A stretch of 64,000 nt of DNA from NCBI GenBank assembly GCA_964408085.1, contig CAYOYB010000009.1, positions 1 to 64,000 of the forward strand, given 5' to 3'. This DNA is from CAJLIR01 sp964408085 (GTDB taxonomy: Bacteria > Bacillota_I > Bacilli_A > RF39 > UBA660). The position numbers and the translations under genes are program-made. Below, one piece after another: positions 1 through 9,036 of this stretch. The first letter of the stretch is position 1, and every line of letters begins with the position of its first letter. Under the pieces are notes generated by a model. The model had not been told where the DNA came from. It searched no databases and saw only the letters and a program-made list of their open reading frames with translations.

Positions 1-1786
1 CATTTTCATTATCATATTCTTTTGTATTTAAAAAATATAATTTATTATTATCTATCTTTAAATCTTTTAAACCTGTATAATATTCAATTTTTTTCTTATC
101 TAAAACTTTAATTAACTCATTTTCCAAATCATTATAAGGTCCACAATTAAATATAACTTTATCTACTTTAAAATTATTAACTAAATTAATGGATTCACCC
201 ATGTGATCGTAATCACCATGACTTAAAATTAAATAGTCTATTTTTTTTACACCAATTGATTTTAAATAAGGAATGGTTTTGTCTAAAACAATTGAGTATT
301 CATCTGTCTTAGTTTGCCAATATGCAGAAAAATTAACAATACCTCCTGTATCTATTAAAATATTTCCTTTATTATGGGGCAAAATTATCAATATACTATC
401 ACCTTGTCCAACATCAAGCATTGTAATAATAGGATATTTATTAAATAGCAAAATATTATGATGAATAAATAAGATAAAAATTAAAACAAATATACTTTTA
501 TATTTTAACTTTTTAAATGAGTATAAAATAAAAGTAATTAAAAGATAGTAACCAATAAAAAAATATATATTTATATGACACAGGTTAATATTTAATAATG
601 TTATTTTCGAAAAAAACAAAGATAAATTCTCTAAAATATTAATAAAAAAAGTTAGAACTGGATTAAATAAAGGTATAAAAAAAACTATTAAAGATAATGG
701 AAAAATAATATTAGAAACAAAAGTTACAAATATTAAATTAAGTATAATAGAAAAAAGATTAGCACTAAAAAAGTTATTAATTACAATTGGTAGACTCGCT
801 AAAAAAGAAATAAGTGAAGTCATTAATAATTTGCTAGTATATTTTTTTCTATTATTTATTAAATCACTAAAAATTGTTAAATAAAATGTGATTGTAAAAC
901 TAAAAATAAAACCTAAATTATAAATATAGAAAGGATTATAAATAAGTAAACAAGTACAAATAAGAATTAATAAATAAACAGTTTTTATCTTTAATTCTAA
1001 TTGTCTATTGATAAAAAGTAAAATAAACAATAAAATAGTCCTTAATATTGATGGAGAAAAACTAGCTAAAAAAGCATAAATAATTAAAAATAAAATAACG
1101 ATAAAATAATTTAGAATTGTATTTCTAGATATTTTTTTTAATAAATATAAAATAATTGTTGAAAATAAAGTTACATGCATACCAGAAATAGCAAACAAGT
1201 GACTAATTCCATTAGTTTGATAACTATCTTTTATAGCTTGGTTTATTGAGCTAGTATCGCCTAAAACAAAAGCTTTTAAATAGGCATAATTAGACATTTT
1301 ATCAATTCGTGAAATAATCGCATTTTTTAACTTATATTTTAATGAAATGTTATCACTTATTTTATTTATAGAGTTAGCTTTAAAAATCCAAAATATTTTT
1401 TTACTTTTTAAATATAAACGATAATTAAATAAGTTAAAAACAGTATTTTTATTTGGTTTAGATAAACTACCATTAATAATTAATGTATCACCTAGTTGAT
1501 AATTAGTTTGAATTTCTTTTAATTCTTCCTCACTTTTTATATAATAACTAACTAAAATCTTTTCTTTAGATTTAAGTTCAATACTAAGTTTATTTCCATC
1601 TATTTTTATATAATCAATAATACCTTCAATTGTTTGCTCAGTTCCACTATAATCAGAAGGATATGTATCTATATTTTTATAGAGAACATAACAAATCGTA
1701 AATAAAATTAAAACAAAATATAGATATTTAGATTGTAATATAGTCTTTAATTTTTGCAAAAACTGTTTCTCCAATTCCTGAAACAT
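1..1786 (-). CDS. comEC: ComEC/Rec2 competence DNA channel (partial, 3' end off window)
   Basis: ComEC forms the inner-membrane channel through which transforming single-stranded DNA enters the cell. About 595 codons are open from a proposed ATG at 1786, and the gene runs off the left edge, so its stop is not seen. The translation begins with a short amphipathic stretch and a membrane helix, then an OB-like soluble part. The competence-family signature SHLFAISGMHV follows, read near 1160-1200. Many membrane helices come next, then a metallo-beta-lactamase-like domain with DVGQGDS (around 400-420) and SHGDYDHMG (around 200-230). The proposed ATG overlaps the comEA 3' end by 59 bases; a TTG at 1759 is an alternative. 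Family assignment is firm; the exact start is less sure. Confidence 0.9.
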   Translation of the reverse strand, partial: MFQELEKQFLQKLKTILQSKYLYFVLILFTICYVLYKNIDTYPSDYSGTEQTIEGIIDYIKIDGNKLSIELKSKEKILVSYYIKSEEELKEIQTNYQLGDTLIINGSLSKPNKNTVFNLFNYRLYLKSKKIFWIFKANSINKISDNISLKYKLKNAIISRIDKMSNYAYLKAFVLGDTSSINQAIKDSYQTNGISHLFAISGMHVTLFSTIILYLLKKISRNTILNYFIVILFLIIYAFLASFSPSILRTILLFILLFINRQLELKIKTVYLLILICTCLLIYNPFYIYNLGFIFSFTITFYLTIFSDLINNRKKYTSKLLMTSLISFLASLPIVINNFFSANLFSIILNLIFVTFVSNIIFPLSLIVFFIPLFNPVLTFFINILENLSLFFSKITLLNINLCHINIYFFIGYYLLITFILYSFKKLKYKSIFVLIFILFIHHNILLFNKYPIITMLDVGQGDSILIILPHNKGNILIDTGGIVNFSAYWQTKTDEYSIVLDKTIPYLKSIGVKKIDYLILSHGDYDHMGESINLVNNFKVDKVIFNCGPYNDLENELIKVLDKKKIEYYTGLKDLKIDNNKLYFLNTKEYDNEN

Positions 1787-2408
1787 TCATAATATCTTCA
1801 ATTTTAGAAAATGGACCATTTGTATTTCGATAATCAACAATCGCTTTAGCTTTTGAAGCACCAATTCCTGATAATGTTTGTAACTCATCAATTGAAGCTG
1901 TATTTATTGATATTTTAGTTTGATTAGAATTTTGGTTCCCTATAGAATCTCCACTAGATTTATCACTATCATTTAAGCAAGCATCATTTTCTAATTTTGG
2001 ACAATTACATTCTTTTTCAACATATTGAATAAGAATATTTTGACCTTTCATTGCTTGAACTTCATCATAAGTATAAATAACTATAACCATCTCATCAAAA
2101 AGATTCTTACTTAAATTTATAACTGATGTATCAGCAGTTTCTAATAAACCACCACTCTTTTCAATCGCATCAATAACTCTTTCACCATTAGTAAAACTAT
2201 AAACACCAGGATTTACAACCGCGCCTTTAATATTTACCATTAACCCATTATTAGAATTATTATCTACTGCTTCAACCAACAATTCATCTAAGTCATCTTT
2301 AACTGAATCGTTATTTTTATTAAACAATAAATAAACAATTAATAATAATATTAAAAAAGGTATTATTATAGTTAACGCTATTCGATAATATTTTTTTATA
2401 TATAACAT
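1728..2408 (-). CDS. comEA: ComEA, competence DNA receptor
   Basis: ComEA is the membrane-anchored receptor that binds double-stranded DNA outside the membrane and passes it to ComEC. The 226-residue protein has one N-terminal membrane helix (about residues 8-28), a SLBB-like domain with the VNIKGAVVNPGVYSF stretch, a Ser/Asn/Cys-rich linker, and a C-terminal double helix-hairpin-helix domain (INTASIDELQTLSGIG and IMNVSGIGETVF), the DNA-binding part of the family. I chose the ATG at 2408 because GGGTGAT lies just upstream; an in-frame TTG at 2420 overlaps that site. It is directly upstream of comEC and probably co-transcribed with it. A CNCPKLENDAC cysteine cluster in the linker is unusual and could form a disulfide. 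Confidence 0.93.
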   Translation of the reverse strand: MLYIKKYYRIALTIIIPFLILLLIVYLLFNKNNDSVKDDLDELLVEAVDNNSNNGLMVNIKGAVVNPGVYSFTNGERVIDAIEKSGGLLETADTSVINLSKNLFDEMVIVIYTYDEVQAMKGQNILIQYVEKECNCPKLENDACLNDSDKSSGDSIGNQNSNQTKISINTASIDELQTLSGIGASKAKAIVDYRNTNGPFSKIEDIMNVSGIGETVFAKIKDYITI

Positions 2409-2463
2409 TTTATCACCCAATTATAAATATATATATATCGTGTTAAAAATCCTTTAAAAAAAG

Positions 2464-2490
2464 AAAAAAAGAACTAAGTTCTTTTATTTT
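2464..2490 (-). terminator. Rho-independent terminator of the 2505-3299 gene
   Basis: On the minus strand an AAAAGAAC stem pairs with GTTCTTTT across a TTA loop and is followed by a long T-rich tract. It lies just after the stop of the gene at 2505 and upstream of comEA. Confidence 0.75.
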
Positions 2491-2504
2491 GAAGAAATAA
2501 TCTT

Positions 2505-3299
2505 CTATTTTTTTAACATTTTACTCTTTTCTGGTATATTTATTATATTCATTTGTTTACATTTTATAAGATTTTCAATATCATCTTTTTCTTCCTTATA
2601 ATAATCTAATAATTTATTTAAATCCATTTTGTTTGCCTTCAATATTTTATTATAACTAATAGCAAACAAAGCATAATTATCATCTGAATCTGTATTGTAA
2701 TTTATACTGTAATTATCCCCACTAAAATAAACATTATCTAAATCAACAATAGGTAAAATAATTCCTGTTCTAATTTCTTCAATATGCTTACTATCAGGTT
2801 TTGTTACAAAGATATTACGAAAAATTCTAAAAGAATTATCAAAATCTTTATCATTTATGTAAAATGGTATATTATAAGAGTTAAAGGTATACAAATCTAT
2901 ATTATAAATAATTGATGATTTATATGTTTCTAAATTATTCTCACTTTGTTCATTAATTGATGATTTATTTTGTTCTAAACCATTCTCACTTTGCTCATTA
3001 ATTGGTGCTTCTTCTTTTATGAATTCATCAATAATATCAAGTAGTTTTTGCCAAGTTAAAGTCATCTTTGTACAATATTCAACGAACTCTTTAAAAGCTT
3101 CCTCTTGCATATAAGATTTCACATCAGAAGATTTGAAACTATGTGAATTTGCATTATAACTGATTGATGATTTATATCCTCCTAAACACCTACCACTTTG
3201 TTTATTACTCGACGATTCTATTTTTACTAATTTATGAAAAATAGCACGTAGTTCCTGCAAAGCCTCACCACTATTTTTTTTATCCATTGATTCAGACAT
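2505..3299 (-). CDS. Unknown protein with internal Q/S/E-rich repeats
   Basis: I do not recognise this 264-residue protein. The ATG at 3299 is chosen over an in-frame upstream codon (3332) because AGAGGTGAT sits at the right distance before it. No signal peptide or membrane helix is visible. The N-terminal part is helical and basic. The middle holds two near-identical INEQSEN-x-LE units followed by KSS, and a diverged earlier copy (SSNKQSGRCLGGYKSS) followed by ISYNANSHSF, which matches IIYNIDLYTF after the last unit. The rest alternates short hydrophobic strands and charged helices. It is probably a soluble protein with a duplicated module. It lies between comEA and spoVIF with its own terminator, so it may be a separate unit. 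Confidence 0.7.
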   Translation of the reverse strand: MSESMDKKNSGEALQELRAIFHKLVKIESSSNKQSGRCLGGYKSSISYNANSHSFKSSDVKSYMQEEAFKEFVEYCTKMTLTWQKLLDIIDEFIKEEAPINEQSENGLEQNKSSINEQSENNLETYKSSIIYNIDLYTFNSYNIPFYINDKDFDNSFRIFRNIFVTKPDSKHIEEIRTGIILPIVDLDNVYFSGDNYSINYNTDSDDNYALFAISYNKILKANKMDLNKLLDYYKEEKDDIENLIKCKQMNIINIPEKSKMLKK

Positions 3300-3376
3300 T
3301 TTATCACCTCTTTGATAAAGTAATACTAACACTATAAAATCACAAAGTCAAGAAAAAAATCAAATAGGCATTTGAT

Positions 3377-3622
3377 TTAGAAAAATTTATCAATATCTTT
3401 TGGCACTTTGTCATTAACAACAGCCTCGATTATTTTATTTTCTTTATCCTTGGAAACTTCTTTACCAGTAAGGCTTCCAAGCTCTTGAATAACCTCTCTT
3501 AAAGTAGCTTCATTTTTTAAATCATTTTGTTGAAGCTTTTTAGCAAGTTCTAGGATCGTATCCTTTCCAACATTTGTCTTTTTTTCAATTTTATTAAAAA
3601 ATTTATCAGAAAAATTAAACAT
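3377..3622 (-). CDS. spoVIF: Stage VI sporulation protein F (SpoVIF)
   Basis: This 81-residue protein matches the SpoVIF family, small mother-cell proteins that in Bacillus are needed for correct late spore coat assembly. The family pattern is visible: an FSDKFFNKIEKKTNVGKDTILELAKKL start, a middle of the form LKNEATLREVIQELG, and a KEKEN-like ending with KVPKDIDKFF. The length is close to the 88 or so residues of the Bacillus protein. A very strong AGGAGGAA site precedes the ATG. It is transcribed toward the repeat protein at 2505 and follows der. I infer mother-cell expression from the family; I did not identify a clear sigma-K promoter. It is good evidence that the lineage keeps sporulation genes. 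Confidence 0.88.
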   Translation of the reverse strand: MFNFSDKFFNKIEKKTNVGKDTILELAKKLQQNDLKNEATLREVIQELGSLTGKEVSKDKENKIIEAVVNDKVPKDIDKFF

Positions 3623-3669
3623 ATACTTTCCTCCTAATTTAGTATATGTTCTCTTTCTTTTTTGGTTAA

Positions 3670-4992
3670 TTATAATTCTTGTTCTCCTTTATTTTTAAAA
3701 TGAATAACAATTGGTGTTCCTTCAAAATCAAATGATTCACGAATTTTATTTTCTAAGTATCTTTCGTAAGAAAAGTGAACTAAACCTTTATTATTAACTT
3801 GAATATTAAAGGTTGGTGGACAAGTATTAACTTGAGTTGAAAAGTAAATCTTTAATCTTTTTCCTTTATATGAAGGTGGTAAATTTAAAGCATAAGCTTC
3901 ATTAATAACATCATTTAATACACTTGTTTTAATCTCTTTTTTACTATTATTATATACTTTAATTACTTCAGGCATTAAAGTATGAATTCTTTTTTTAGTT
4001 AAAGCTGATAAAAAGACAATTGGAGCATATGGAATAAATTGAAAATTAGCTCTTATATCTTTAATAAATTTTTTCATATTTTCGTCCTTTTCATCAATTA
4101 AATCCCATTTATTTACAGCAATTATAATAGCTTTGCCAGCTTCTAATGCATAACTAGCAATATGCTTATCATGTTCAATAATTCCCTCTTCGGCATTAAT
4201 TACTAAAATACAGACATCTGATCTATCAATAGCTTTTAAACTTCTAAGTAAACTGTATTTTTCAATTTTTTCATAAACTTTACCTTTTTTACGCATTCCA
4301 GCTGTATCAATAACAACAAAATCCTCGCCATGATAAGTAAATGTTGTATCAATAGCGTCTCTAGTAGTACCTGCCTCATTACTAACAATTACCCTATCTT
4401 CATTAAGAAGCGCATTTACTAAACTACTTTTTCCAACATTAGGTCTCCCAATAATCGAAAATTTAATAATTTCTGAATTATATTCATCATCAACAATTTC
4501 TTTAAAATCTTCTGTTATTTTATCTAATAATTCAAAAATACCTGAATTTTGTTCGCCACTTATATTAATATAGGTTTCAAATCCAAGCTCATAAAAATCA
4601 TATTGATGTTCTAAGAATAATCTACTATCTGTTTTATTAATTGCCACAATAATCTTTTTTTGAGATTTAAGTAACATATCTCTAACAATTAAGTCATTAG
4701 TTGTAATTCCTTCTTTACCATCAACCACAAAAACGATTGTATCAGCTTCATCAATCGCAAGTTCAACCTGAACCCTTATTTCATCATTAAAAACATCTTT
4801 ACTAATATCAACTCCACCTGTATCAATTAAATGAAATTGATAGTTTTCAAATTCAACTAAACCATAAACACGATCTCTAGTAACACCTGGTGTATCTTCT
4901 ATTATTGATATTTTTTTACCTACTAAACAATTAAAAAGAGTTGACTTCCCTACATTAGGTCTACCTACTAAAGCTACAACTGGTTTCTTCAT
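3670..4992 (-). CDS. der: Ribosome-biogenesis GTPase Der (EngA)
   Basis: Der is an essential GTPase with two tandem G domains and a KH-like C-terminal domain that binds the maturing 50S subunit. In the 440 residues both G domains are complete: VGRPNVGKSTLFN with DTGG and NKTD in the first, and IGRPNVGKSSLVNAL with DTAGMRKKGK and NKWD in the second. The C-terminal part (about 350-440) has the expected KH-like layout ending near FDFEGTPIVIHFKNKGE. I chose the ATG at 4992, eight bases after AGGAG, rather than the overlapping GTG at 5001. The length is normal for the family. It lies between engB and the spore gene spoVIF. Confidence 0.97.
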   Translation of the reverse strand: MKKPVVALVGRPNVGKSTLFNCLVGKKISIIEDTPGVTRDRVYGLVEFENYQFHLIDTGGVDISKDVFNDEIRVQVELAIDEADTIVFVVDGKEGITTNDLIVRDMLLKSQKKIIVAINKTDSRLFLEHQYDFYELGFETYINISGEQNSGIFELLDKITEDFKEIVDDEYNSEIIKFSIIGRPNVGKSSLVNALLNEDRVIVSNEAGTTRDAIDTTFTYHGEDFVVIDTAGMRKKGKVYEKIEKYSLLRSLKAIDRSDVCILVINAEEGIIEHDKHIASYALEAGKAIIIAVNKWDLIDEKDENMKKFIKDIRANFQFIPYAPIVFLSALTKKRIHTLMPEVIKVYNNSKKEIKTSVLNDVINEAYALNLPPSYKGKRLKIYFSTQVNTCPPTFNIQVNNKGLVHFSYERYLENKIRESFDFEGTPIVIHFKNKGEQEL

Positions 4993-5032
4993 TTTTATCA
5001 CTCCTAATATTAAAAAAACTTATCAAAATAAG

Positions 5033-5530
5033 TTATTTATTACAAAACAATAAATTGTTTTTTTTCATAATTCTTTCTATATCATAACATATTTCAGTTG
5101 AATATTCTAGTAAATTCCCAAAACTTATATTATCAATTTTATCATTTATTTTAATATATAGTTCATTATCATATTTATATAAAGAATAATCGATATTAGT
5201 TAGGCAATTTTTAACTCCAAAAAAATCAGCTATTTTATATAAAAAATTAACATTATTATGAATAGCTACTTGTGTATCAATTTGATCAACTAAATAATCA
5301 TAATACTCAAGGTCTTCATGTTTCATCGTAATGATGACACCATAATTATTATCAATATATACATCAATGTTATAATATCCACTTATTTTAAGATTATAAC
5401 AATTTTTTAAAGTAAGAAATAAATCATTCATATATTCCTCTAAAGTTGTTAAATCTAAAAAATCAATTTGTTTGGTATAATATTTATTTAGATAGATAAT
5501 AATATCCTCATCACTAACATTAATTTTCAT
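5033..5530 (-). CDS. Unknown acidic 165-residue protein between engB and der
   Basis: I do not recognise this protein. It is soluble by sequence, with no signal peptide or membrane helix. It is rich in Tyr, Asp, Asn and Ile. It begins with a helix-like stretch (VSDEDIIIYLNKYY), continues with alternating strands (NLKISGYYNIDVYIDNNYGV) and ends with two helices. A strand-rich middle of this sort suggests a small alpha/beta fold. An ATAGGTGAT-type site precedes the ATG. It is immediately upstream of der and downstream of engB in the same direction, so it is probably co-transcribed with the two ribosome GTPases, but a role in ribosome assembly is only inference from position. Confidence 0.65.
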   Translation of the reverse strand: MKINVSDEDIIIYLNKYYTKQIDFLDLTTLEEYMNDLFLTLKNCYNLKISGYYNIDVYIDNNYGVIITMKHEDLEYYDYLVDQIDTQVAIHNNVNFLYKIADFFGVKNCLTNIDYSLYKYDNELYIKINDKIDNISFGNLLEYSTEICYDIERIMKKNNLLFCNK

Positions 5531-5573
5531 CTTATCACCTAAATTATTGTATGACTAAGATAAAAATTTGCGA

Positions 5574-6155
5574 TTACATTGTTCGTTCGATTTTTTCCCC
5601 TATTTCATCTCTACCTAATTTTGTAACATTAGAAAACATAACAAAATCGTCTCCAACTACTAATTCTAAATCCTCTAGTAATTGAGCTCTTTGTTTTTGT
5701 TGAAGAGTAATTCCTACTTTATCTGTTTTAGTAGCAACAATCGTTACAGGTATTTTATAATGTTTTAAAAAATTATACATCATAATATCATCACTACTCA
5801 ATTTATTACGAAAATCGATTAACATAAAAACTTGTTTTAAATTAGGACGATTTATTAAGTAATCCTCCATCATTAATCCAAACTTTTTTTGTTTTTGTTT
5901 ACTTAAATTAGCATAACCATAACCAGGAGCATCCACTAGATAAAAACTATTATTAACTAAATAAAAATTAATTGTTTGAGTTTTTCCCGGATTAGAAGAA
6001 GTTCTAGCATAATTTTTACGACTTATAATTGTATTAATAAAACTACTTTTTCCAACATTAGAACGCCCTACTAATAAATATTCTGGTAATTCGTCAGTCG
6101 GATATTGACTACGTCTTACTGCGCTAATGACTAAATCAACACTAGTGATTTTCAT
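5574..6155 (-). CDS. engB: Ribosome-biogenesis GTPase EngB/YsxC
   Basis: EngB is a small GTPase needed for assembly of the large ribosomal subunit. The 193 residues hold every expected G motif: VGRSNVGKSSFIN (G1), the TSSNPGKTQTIN switch with its conserved NPGKT (G2), DAPGYGYA (G3) and TKTDK (G4), with an MFSNV stretch as the G5 region. Length is normal for the family. The gene heads a minus-strand group (engB, the 165-residue unknown, der). Upstream is a divergent intergenic region shared with the HipA-like gene on the plus strand. Confidence 0.96.
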   Translation of the reverse strand: MKITSVDLVISAVRRSQYPTDELPEYLLVGRSNVGKSSFINTIISRKNYARTSSNPGKTQTINFYLVNNSFYLVDAPGYGYANLSKQKQKKFGLMMEDYLINRPNLKQVFMLIDFRNKLSSDDIMMYNFLKHYKIPVTIVATKTDKVGITLQQKQRAQLLEDLELVVGDDFVMFSNVTKLGRDEIGEKIERTM

Positions 6156-6230
6156 TTTTTCACCTTTTTTCTACTAAATATTACCATAATTATACCTTAA
6201 TGCTTTTGTTTAGTCAACTTACTGTTTTTA

Positions 6231-6258
6231 TTGACATTATAATTAATAAGATTATAAT
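6231..6258 (+). promoter_or_regulatory. Near-consensus vegetative promoter for the HipA-like gene
   Basis: TTGACA (6231-6236) and TATAAT (6253-6258) are separated by 16 bases. This is one of the best sigma-A promoters in the window. It reads only into the kinase-like gene that starts 25 bases downstream. Confidence 0.85.
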
Positions 6259-6282
6259 ATTAAAAGAAAAGGTGTAGAAACT

Positions 6283-7179
6283 ATGAATGATGAAATTATT
6301 AAAGGAATAACAATTTGTAAAGAACCTATGCGAGTTGAGCCAATGAAAGTAAACAACAATAAACTAAAGGCTGAAACAATTTCTAAAGATACTGGTATCC
6401 ATATATCATATATATATGATGATTCGTATGGTCAAGATTTCGTTTTTGATCGTTCTAGTGATTGGATTCAAATTAATAATAAATGGTTTTTCTTAAAAGA
6501 TAAACATAATCTATCAGATATCAATGATTCATTGGAATTTTTTAACGAACTACTAGGTCAAGAAATATCAAACTATTTTGATTTAGAAACTGCTACTTAT
6601 ATGATTGTTAAAAAATATAAAAATAAGCACTTTAAATATTGTTTATTATCAGAAAACTGTTTTGATAATAATTATGATTATTTTGCTTTTGAAGATTTAA
6701 ATATACCTACTGAAAATAAAAAATTAGCAGATAGTTTAAATATAATTAAGCAATTATGTCAAAACAATGCTGATAATAACTATTTATTATTACAAGATAT
6801 TATAAAAATGAGTATTAGAGATTTATATTCTAATACTATAGATCGGCATAACCTAAATTTTTTCTTTAAGAAAAGTAATGGTATACTTAGACTTGCACCA
6901 TTATTTGATTATGAACATTCTTTTATGGAACCAGCTACTTTATATGAAAATCCATTAGTAAAAATAGATATCAGTGATAATGAAACTTGTGAAACAATAA
7001 AAAACGATGATACCTTTCAAGAGTCTATAAATAAATTAATGAATATAAATATTAGTAAATTGTTAAATTTAGCACAAGAAAAGAATGGAATACTTCTTTC
7101 AGAGAATTTTAAAAATATTTTTATTAATCATGATAAAAAAACAAAAACTATTGTTAAAAATTATTTCTTAAAAAAATAG
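6283..7179 (+). CDS. HipA-like protein kinase, no adjacent antitoxin
   Basis: This 298-residue protein has features of the HipA/CtkA kinase fold. KWFFLKDK (Lys72) could be the nucleotide-binding lysine, FFNELLG (Glu89) its partner, DRHNLNF (187-193) the catalytic loop with Asp and Asn, and LAPLFDYEHSF (Asp209) the metal-binding position. In known family members these kinases phosphorylate translation factors or other proteins. A HipA N-terminal subdomain is not obvious; the first 60 residues differ. The gene stands alone on the plus strand between minus-strand housekeeping genes and has no small DNA-binding antitoxin gene beside it. AAAGGTG precedes the ATG. The assignment rests on motif layout only; a search against kinase profiles would decide it. 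Confidence 0.65.
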   Translation: MNDEIIKGITICKEPMRVEPMKVNNNKLKAETISKDTGIHISYIYDDSYGQDFVFDRSSDWIQINNKWFFLKDKHNLSDINDSLEFFNELLGQEISNYFDLETATYMIVKKYKNKHFKYCLLSENCFDNNYDYFAFEDLNIPTENKKLADSLNIIKQLCQNNADNNYLLLQDIIKMSIRDLYSNTIDRHNLNFFFKKSNGILRLAPLFDYEHSFMEPATLYENPLVKIDISDNETCETIKNDDTFQESINKLMNINISKLLNLAQEKNGILLSENFKNIFINHDKKTKTIVKNYFLKK

Positions 7180-7198
7180 AGACATTTAAATGTCTCTA
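7177..7198. terminator. Perfect palindromic bidirectional terminator
   Basis: A 22-base perfect inverted repeat with half-site TAGAGACATTT lies between the stop codon of the kinase-like gene and that of uvrC. A-rich DNA on the left and a TATTT tract on the right let it serve both converging transcripts. Confidence 0.85.
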
Positions 7199-7199
7199 T

Positions 7200-8984
7200 T
7201 TACAAATTATTTAAAAATTCTAGTAAATTTTTGGCAACTTTTTCAGGAATAATTTCAGATAGTTCCTCTATACTAGCTTCTTTCATCCTTGTTAAATTAT
7301 GATATTTTTTTAACAATTCTTTCTTTCTTTTTTCACCAATTCCTTCAATATTATCCAAAGTACTAGATAAACTACCTTTACTTCTAATTTGTTTATGATA
7401 ATTAATTGTAAAGTTATGAACTTCATCTTGCATTCTTTCTAGATAATAGAATAAATTACTTTTACGATCAATTGGTATTTCTATAATGGGATTATGAGCT
7501 AATAGTGCATTTGTAGCATGGTGGTCATCTTTTTTTAAACCTACAACAGGAATATTTAAGCCTAATGAATTAATAACCTCTCTAGCTACATTAATTTGTC
7601 CTATACCACCATCGACAATAATTAAATCAGGTTTCGTTAAATCATCTTTTAAGACTCTAAAGTATCTTCTATAAATAACTTCATGCATTGTCCCATAATC
7701 ATCATTTTTATCTAAAGTTATTTTAAATTTTCGATAGTCATTTTTACTAGGTTTTCCATCAATAAAAACAACCATTCCAGATACATTAAATGTTCCAAAA
7801 AGATGCGCATTATCAAAAAGTTCTATTCTATCTAGTTTATTTAAACCTAAAGCGTTTTTAAGTTCTTCATTGGCGCCAAGTGTTTTTTCTTCATCTCTTT
7901 TAATAAGCTCGAATTTTTCTTCTAATAAAATTTTCGCATTATTATTAGCCATTTCTACTAATTTGTTTTTAACACCTTTTTGAGGCTTAATTATTTTAAC
8001 ATTTAAATACTCAAATAAAAGTTGTTCATCGACAATACTTGGTACAATAATTTCTTTTGGTAATAGAATACCCTTATCATAAAATGTTGATATATAACGA
8101 TTTACTTCAGAATCTAATTCATCAATTAAAGGCATAATTTTAGAATGCTTTTCAACGATTTTACCACCACGAATAAAAAATACTTGCATAGCTAAATAAC
8201 CTTTATCAGTAAAAAAGCCAAATATATCAGTATTAATATTATCTTTTATTTCAACCTTTTGTTTTGTTAAAACTAATTTTATATAATCTAACATTTCTTT
8301 TAATTCTTTAGCACGCTCATAATTCATATTTTCGCTTTGAAGATACATTTCATCTTCAATTTTTTTAGTTATAAAGCTATGATCACCATTTAAGAAATGT
8401 ACTATCTCATTTTTTATTTGATTAATTGTAGTGCTATCAATTTTATACTGACAATAACCTAAGCATTCATGAATATGATAATATAAACAAGGTTTCTTCT
8501 CAAATGTTTTACATTTTCGCAAGGGATATATGCGATTTAATAAATTAACAGTATTTCTAGCAGCAGTAACATTAGGATATGGTCCATATAAATTAGTATT
8601 TTTTTTGCGTTTACGATTAATATTTCTAACAATTGATAGTTTTGGTATATCATCATTTATAAATTCAATATAAGGATAGCTTTTATCATCACGAAGTAAA
8701 ATATTATATTTTGGGTCATATTTTTTGATTAAATTATTTTCTAAAATCAACGATTCAATTTCTGATTCAACAACTATATATTCAAAATCAACAATTTCAC
8801 TAACTAATTTAGCCGTTTTACCTGTATGGGACCCTCTAAAATAAGAACTTAAACGTCTTTTTAATTTTTTAGCCTTACCAACATATATAATTACACCATC
8901 ACAATTTTTCATTTGATAGCAGCCTGGTTTTTCAGGTACTAAGCTTAGTTTTTGTTTTATCTTTTGATTTATTTTCTCTTCCAT
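7200..8984 (-). CDS. uvrC: Excinuclease ABC subunit C (UvrC)
   Basis: UvrC makes both incisions around bulky DNA lesions in nucleotide excision repair with UvrA and UvrB. The 594-residue protein starts with the GIY-YIG nuclease domain (KPGCYQMKN...IIYVGKAKKLKRRLSSYF). A cysteine-containing region (CKTFEKKPCLYYHIHECLGYC) is followed by a UVR motif near residue 200-235. The RNase H-like endonuclease domain has IELFDNAHLFGT and LIIVDGGIGQIN with DDHHAT. A C-terminal double helix-hairpin-helix (LDNIEGIGEKRKKELL) completes it. Length is normal. GGTGATTTAA precedes the ATG. It converges on the HipA-like gene through a palindromic terminator. Confidence 0.97.
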   Translation of the reverse strand: MEEKINQKIKQKLSLVPEKPGCYQMKNCDGVIIYVGKAKKLKRRLSSYFRGSHTGKTAKLVSEIVDFEYIVVESEIESLILENNLIKKYDPKYNILLRDDKSYPYIEFINDDIPKLSIVRNINRKRKKNTNLYGPYPNVTAARNTVNLLNRIYPLRKCKTFEKKPCLYYHIHECLGYCQYKIDSTTINQIKNEIVHFLNGDHSFITKKIEDEMYLQSENMNYERAKELKEMLDYIKLVLTKQKVEIKDNINTDIFGFFTDKGYLAMQVFFIRGGKIVEKHSKIMPLIDELDSEVNRYISTFYDKGILLPKEIIVPSIVDEQLLFEYLNVKIIKPQKGVKNKLVEMANNNAKILLEEKFELIKRDEEKTLGANEELKNALGLNKLDRIELFDNAHLFGTFNVSGMVVFIDGKPSKNDYRKFKITLDKNDDYGTMHEVIYRRYFRVLKDDLTKPDLIIVDGGIGQINVAREVINSLGLNIPVVGLKKDDHHATNALLAHNPIIEIPIDRKSNLFYYLERMQDEVHNFTINYHKQIRSKGSLSSTLDNIEGIGEKRKKELLKKYHNLTRMKEASIEELSEIIPEKVAKNLLEFLNNL

Positions 8985-9036
8985 TTAAATCACCATCTAG
9001 TTTTATTATATCATGTATAGAAAAAAAGAATTAAAA

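Noticed and set aside
273..461. Plus-strand frame inside the comEC region
   Set aside because: It is antisense to the metallo-beta-lactamase-like part of comEC, has no ribosome site and matches no family.
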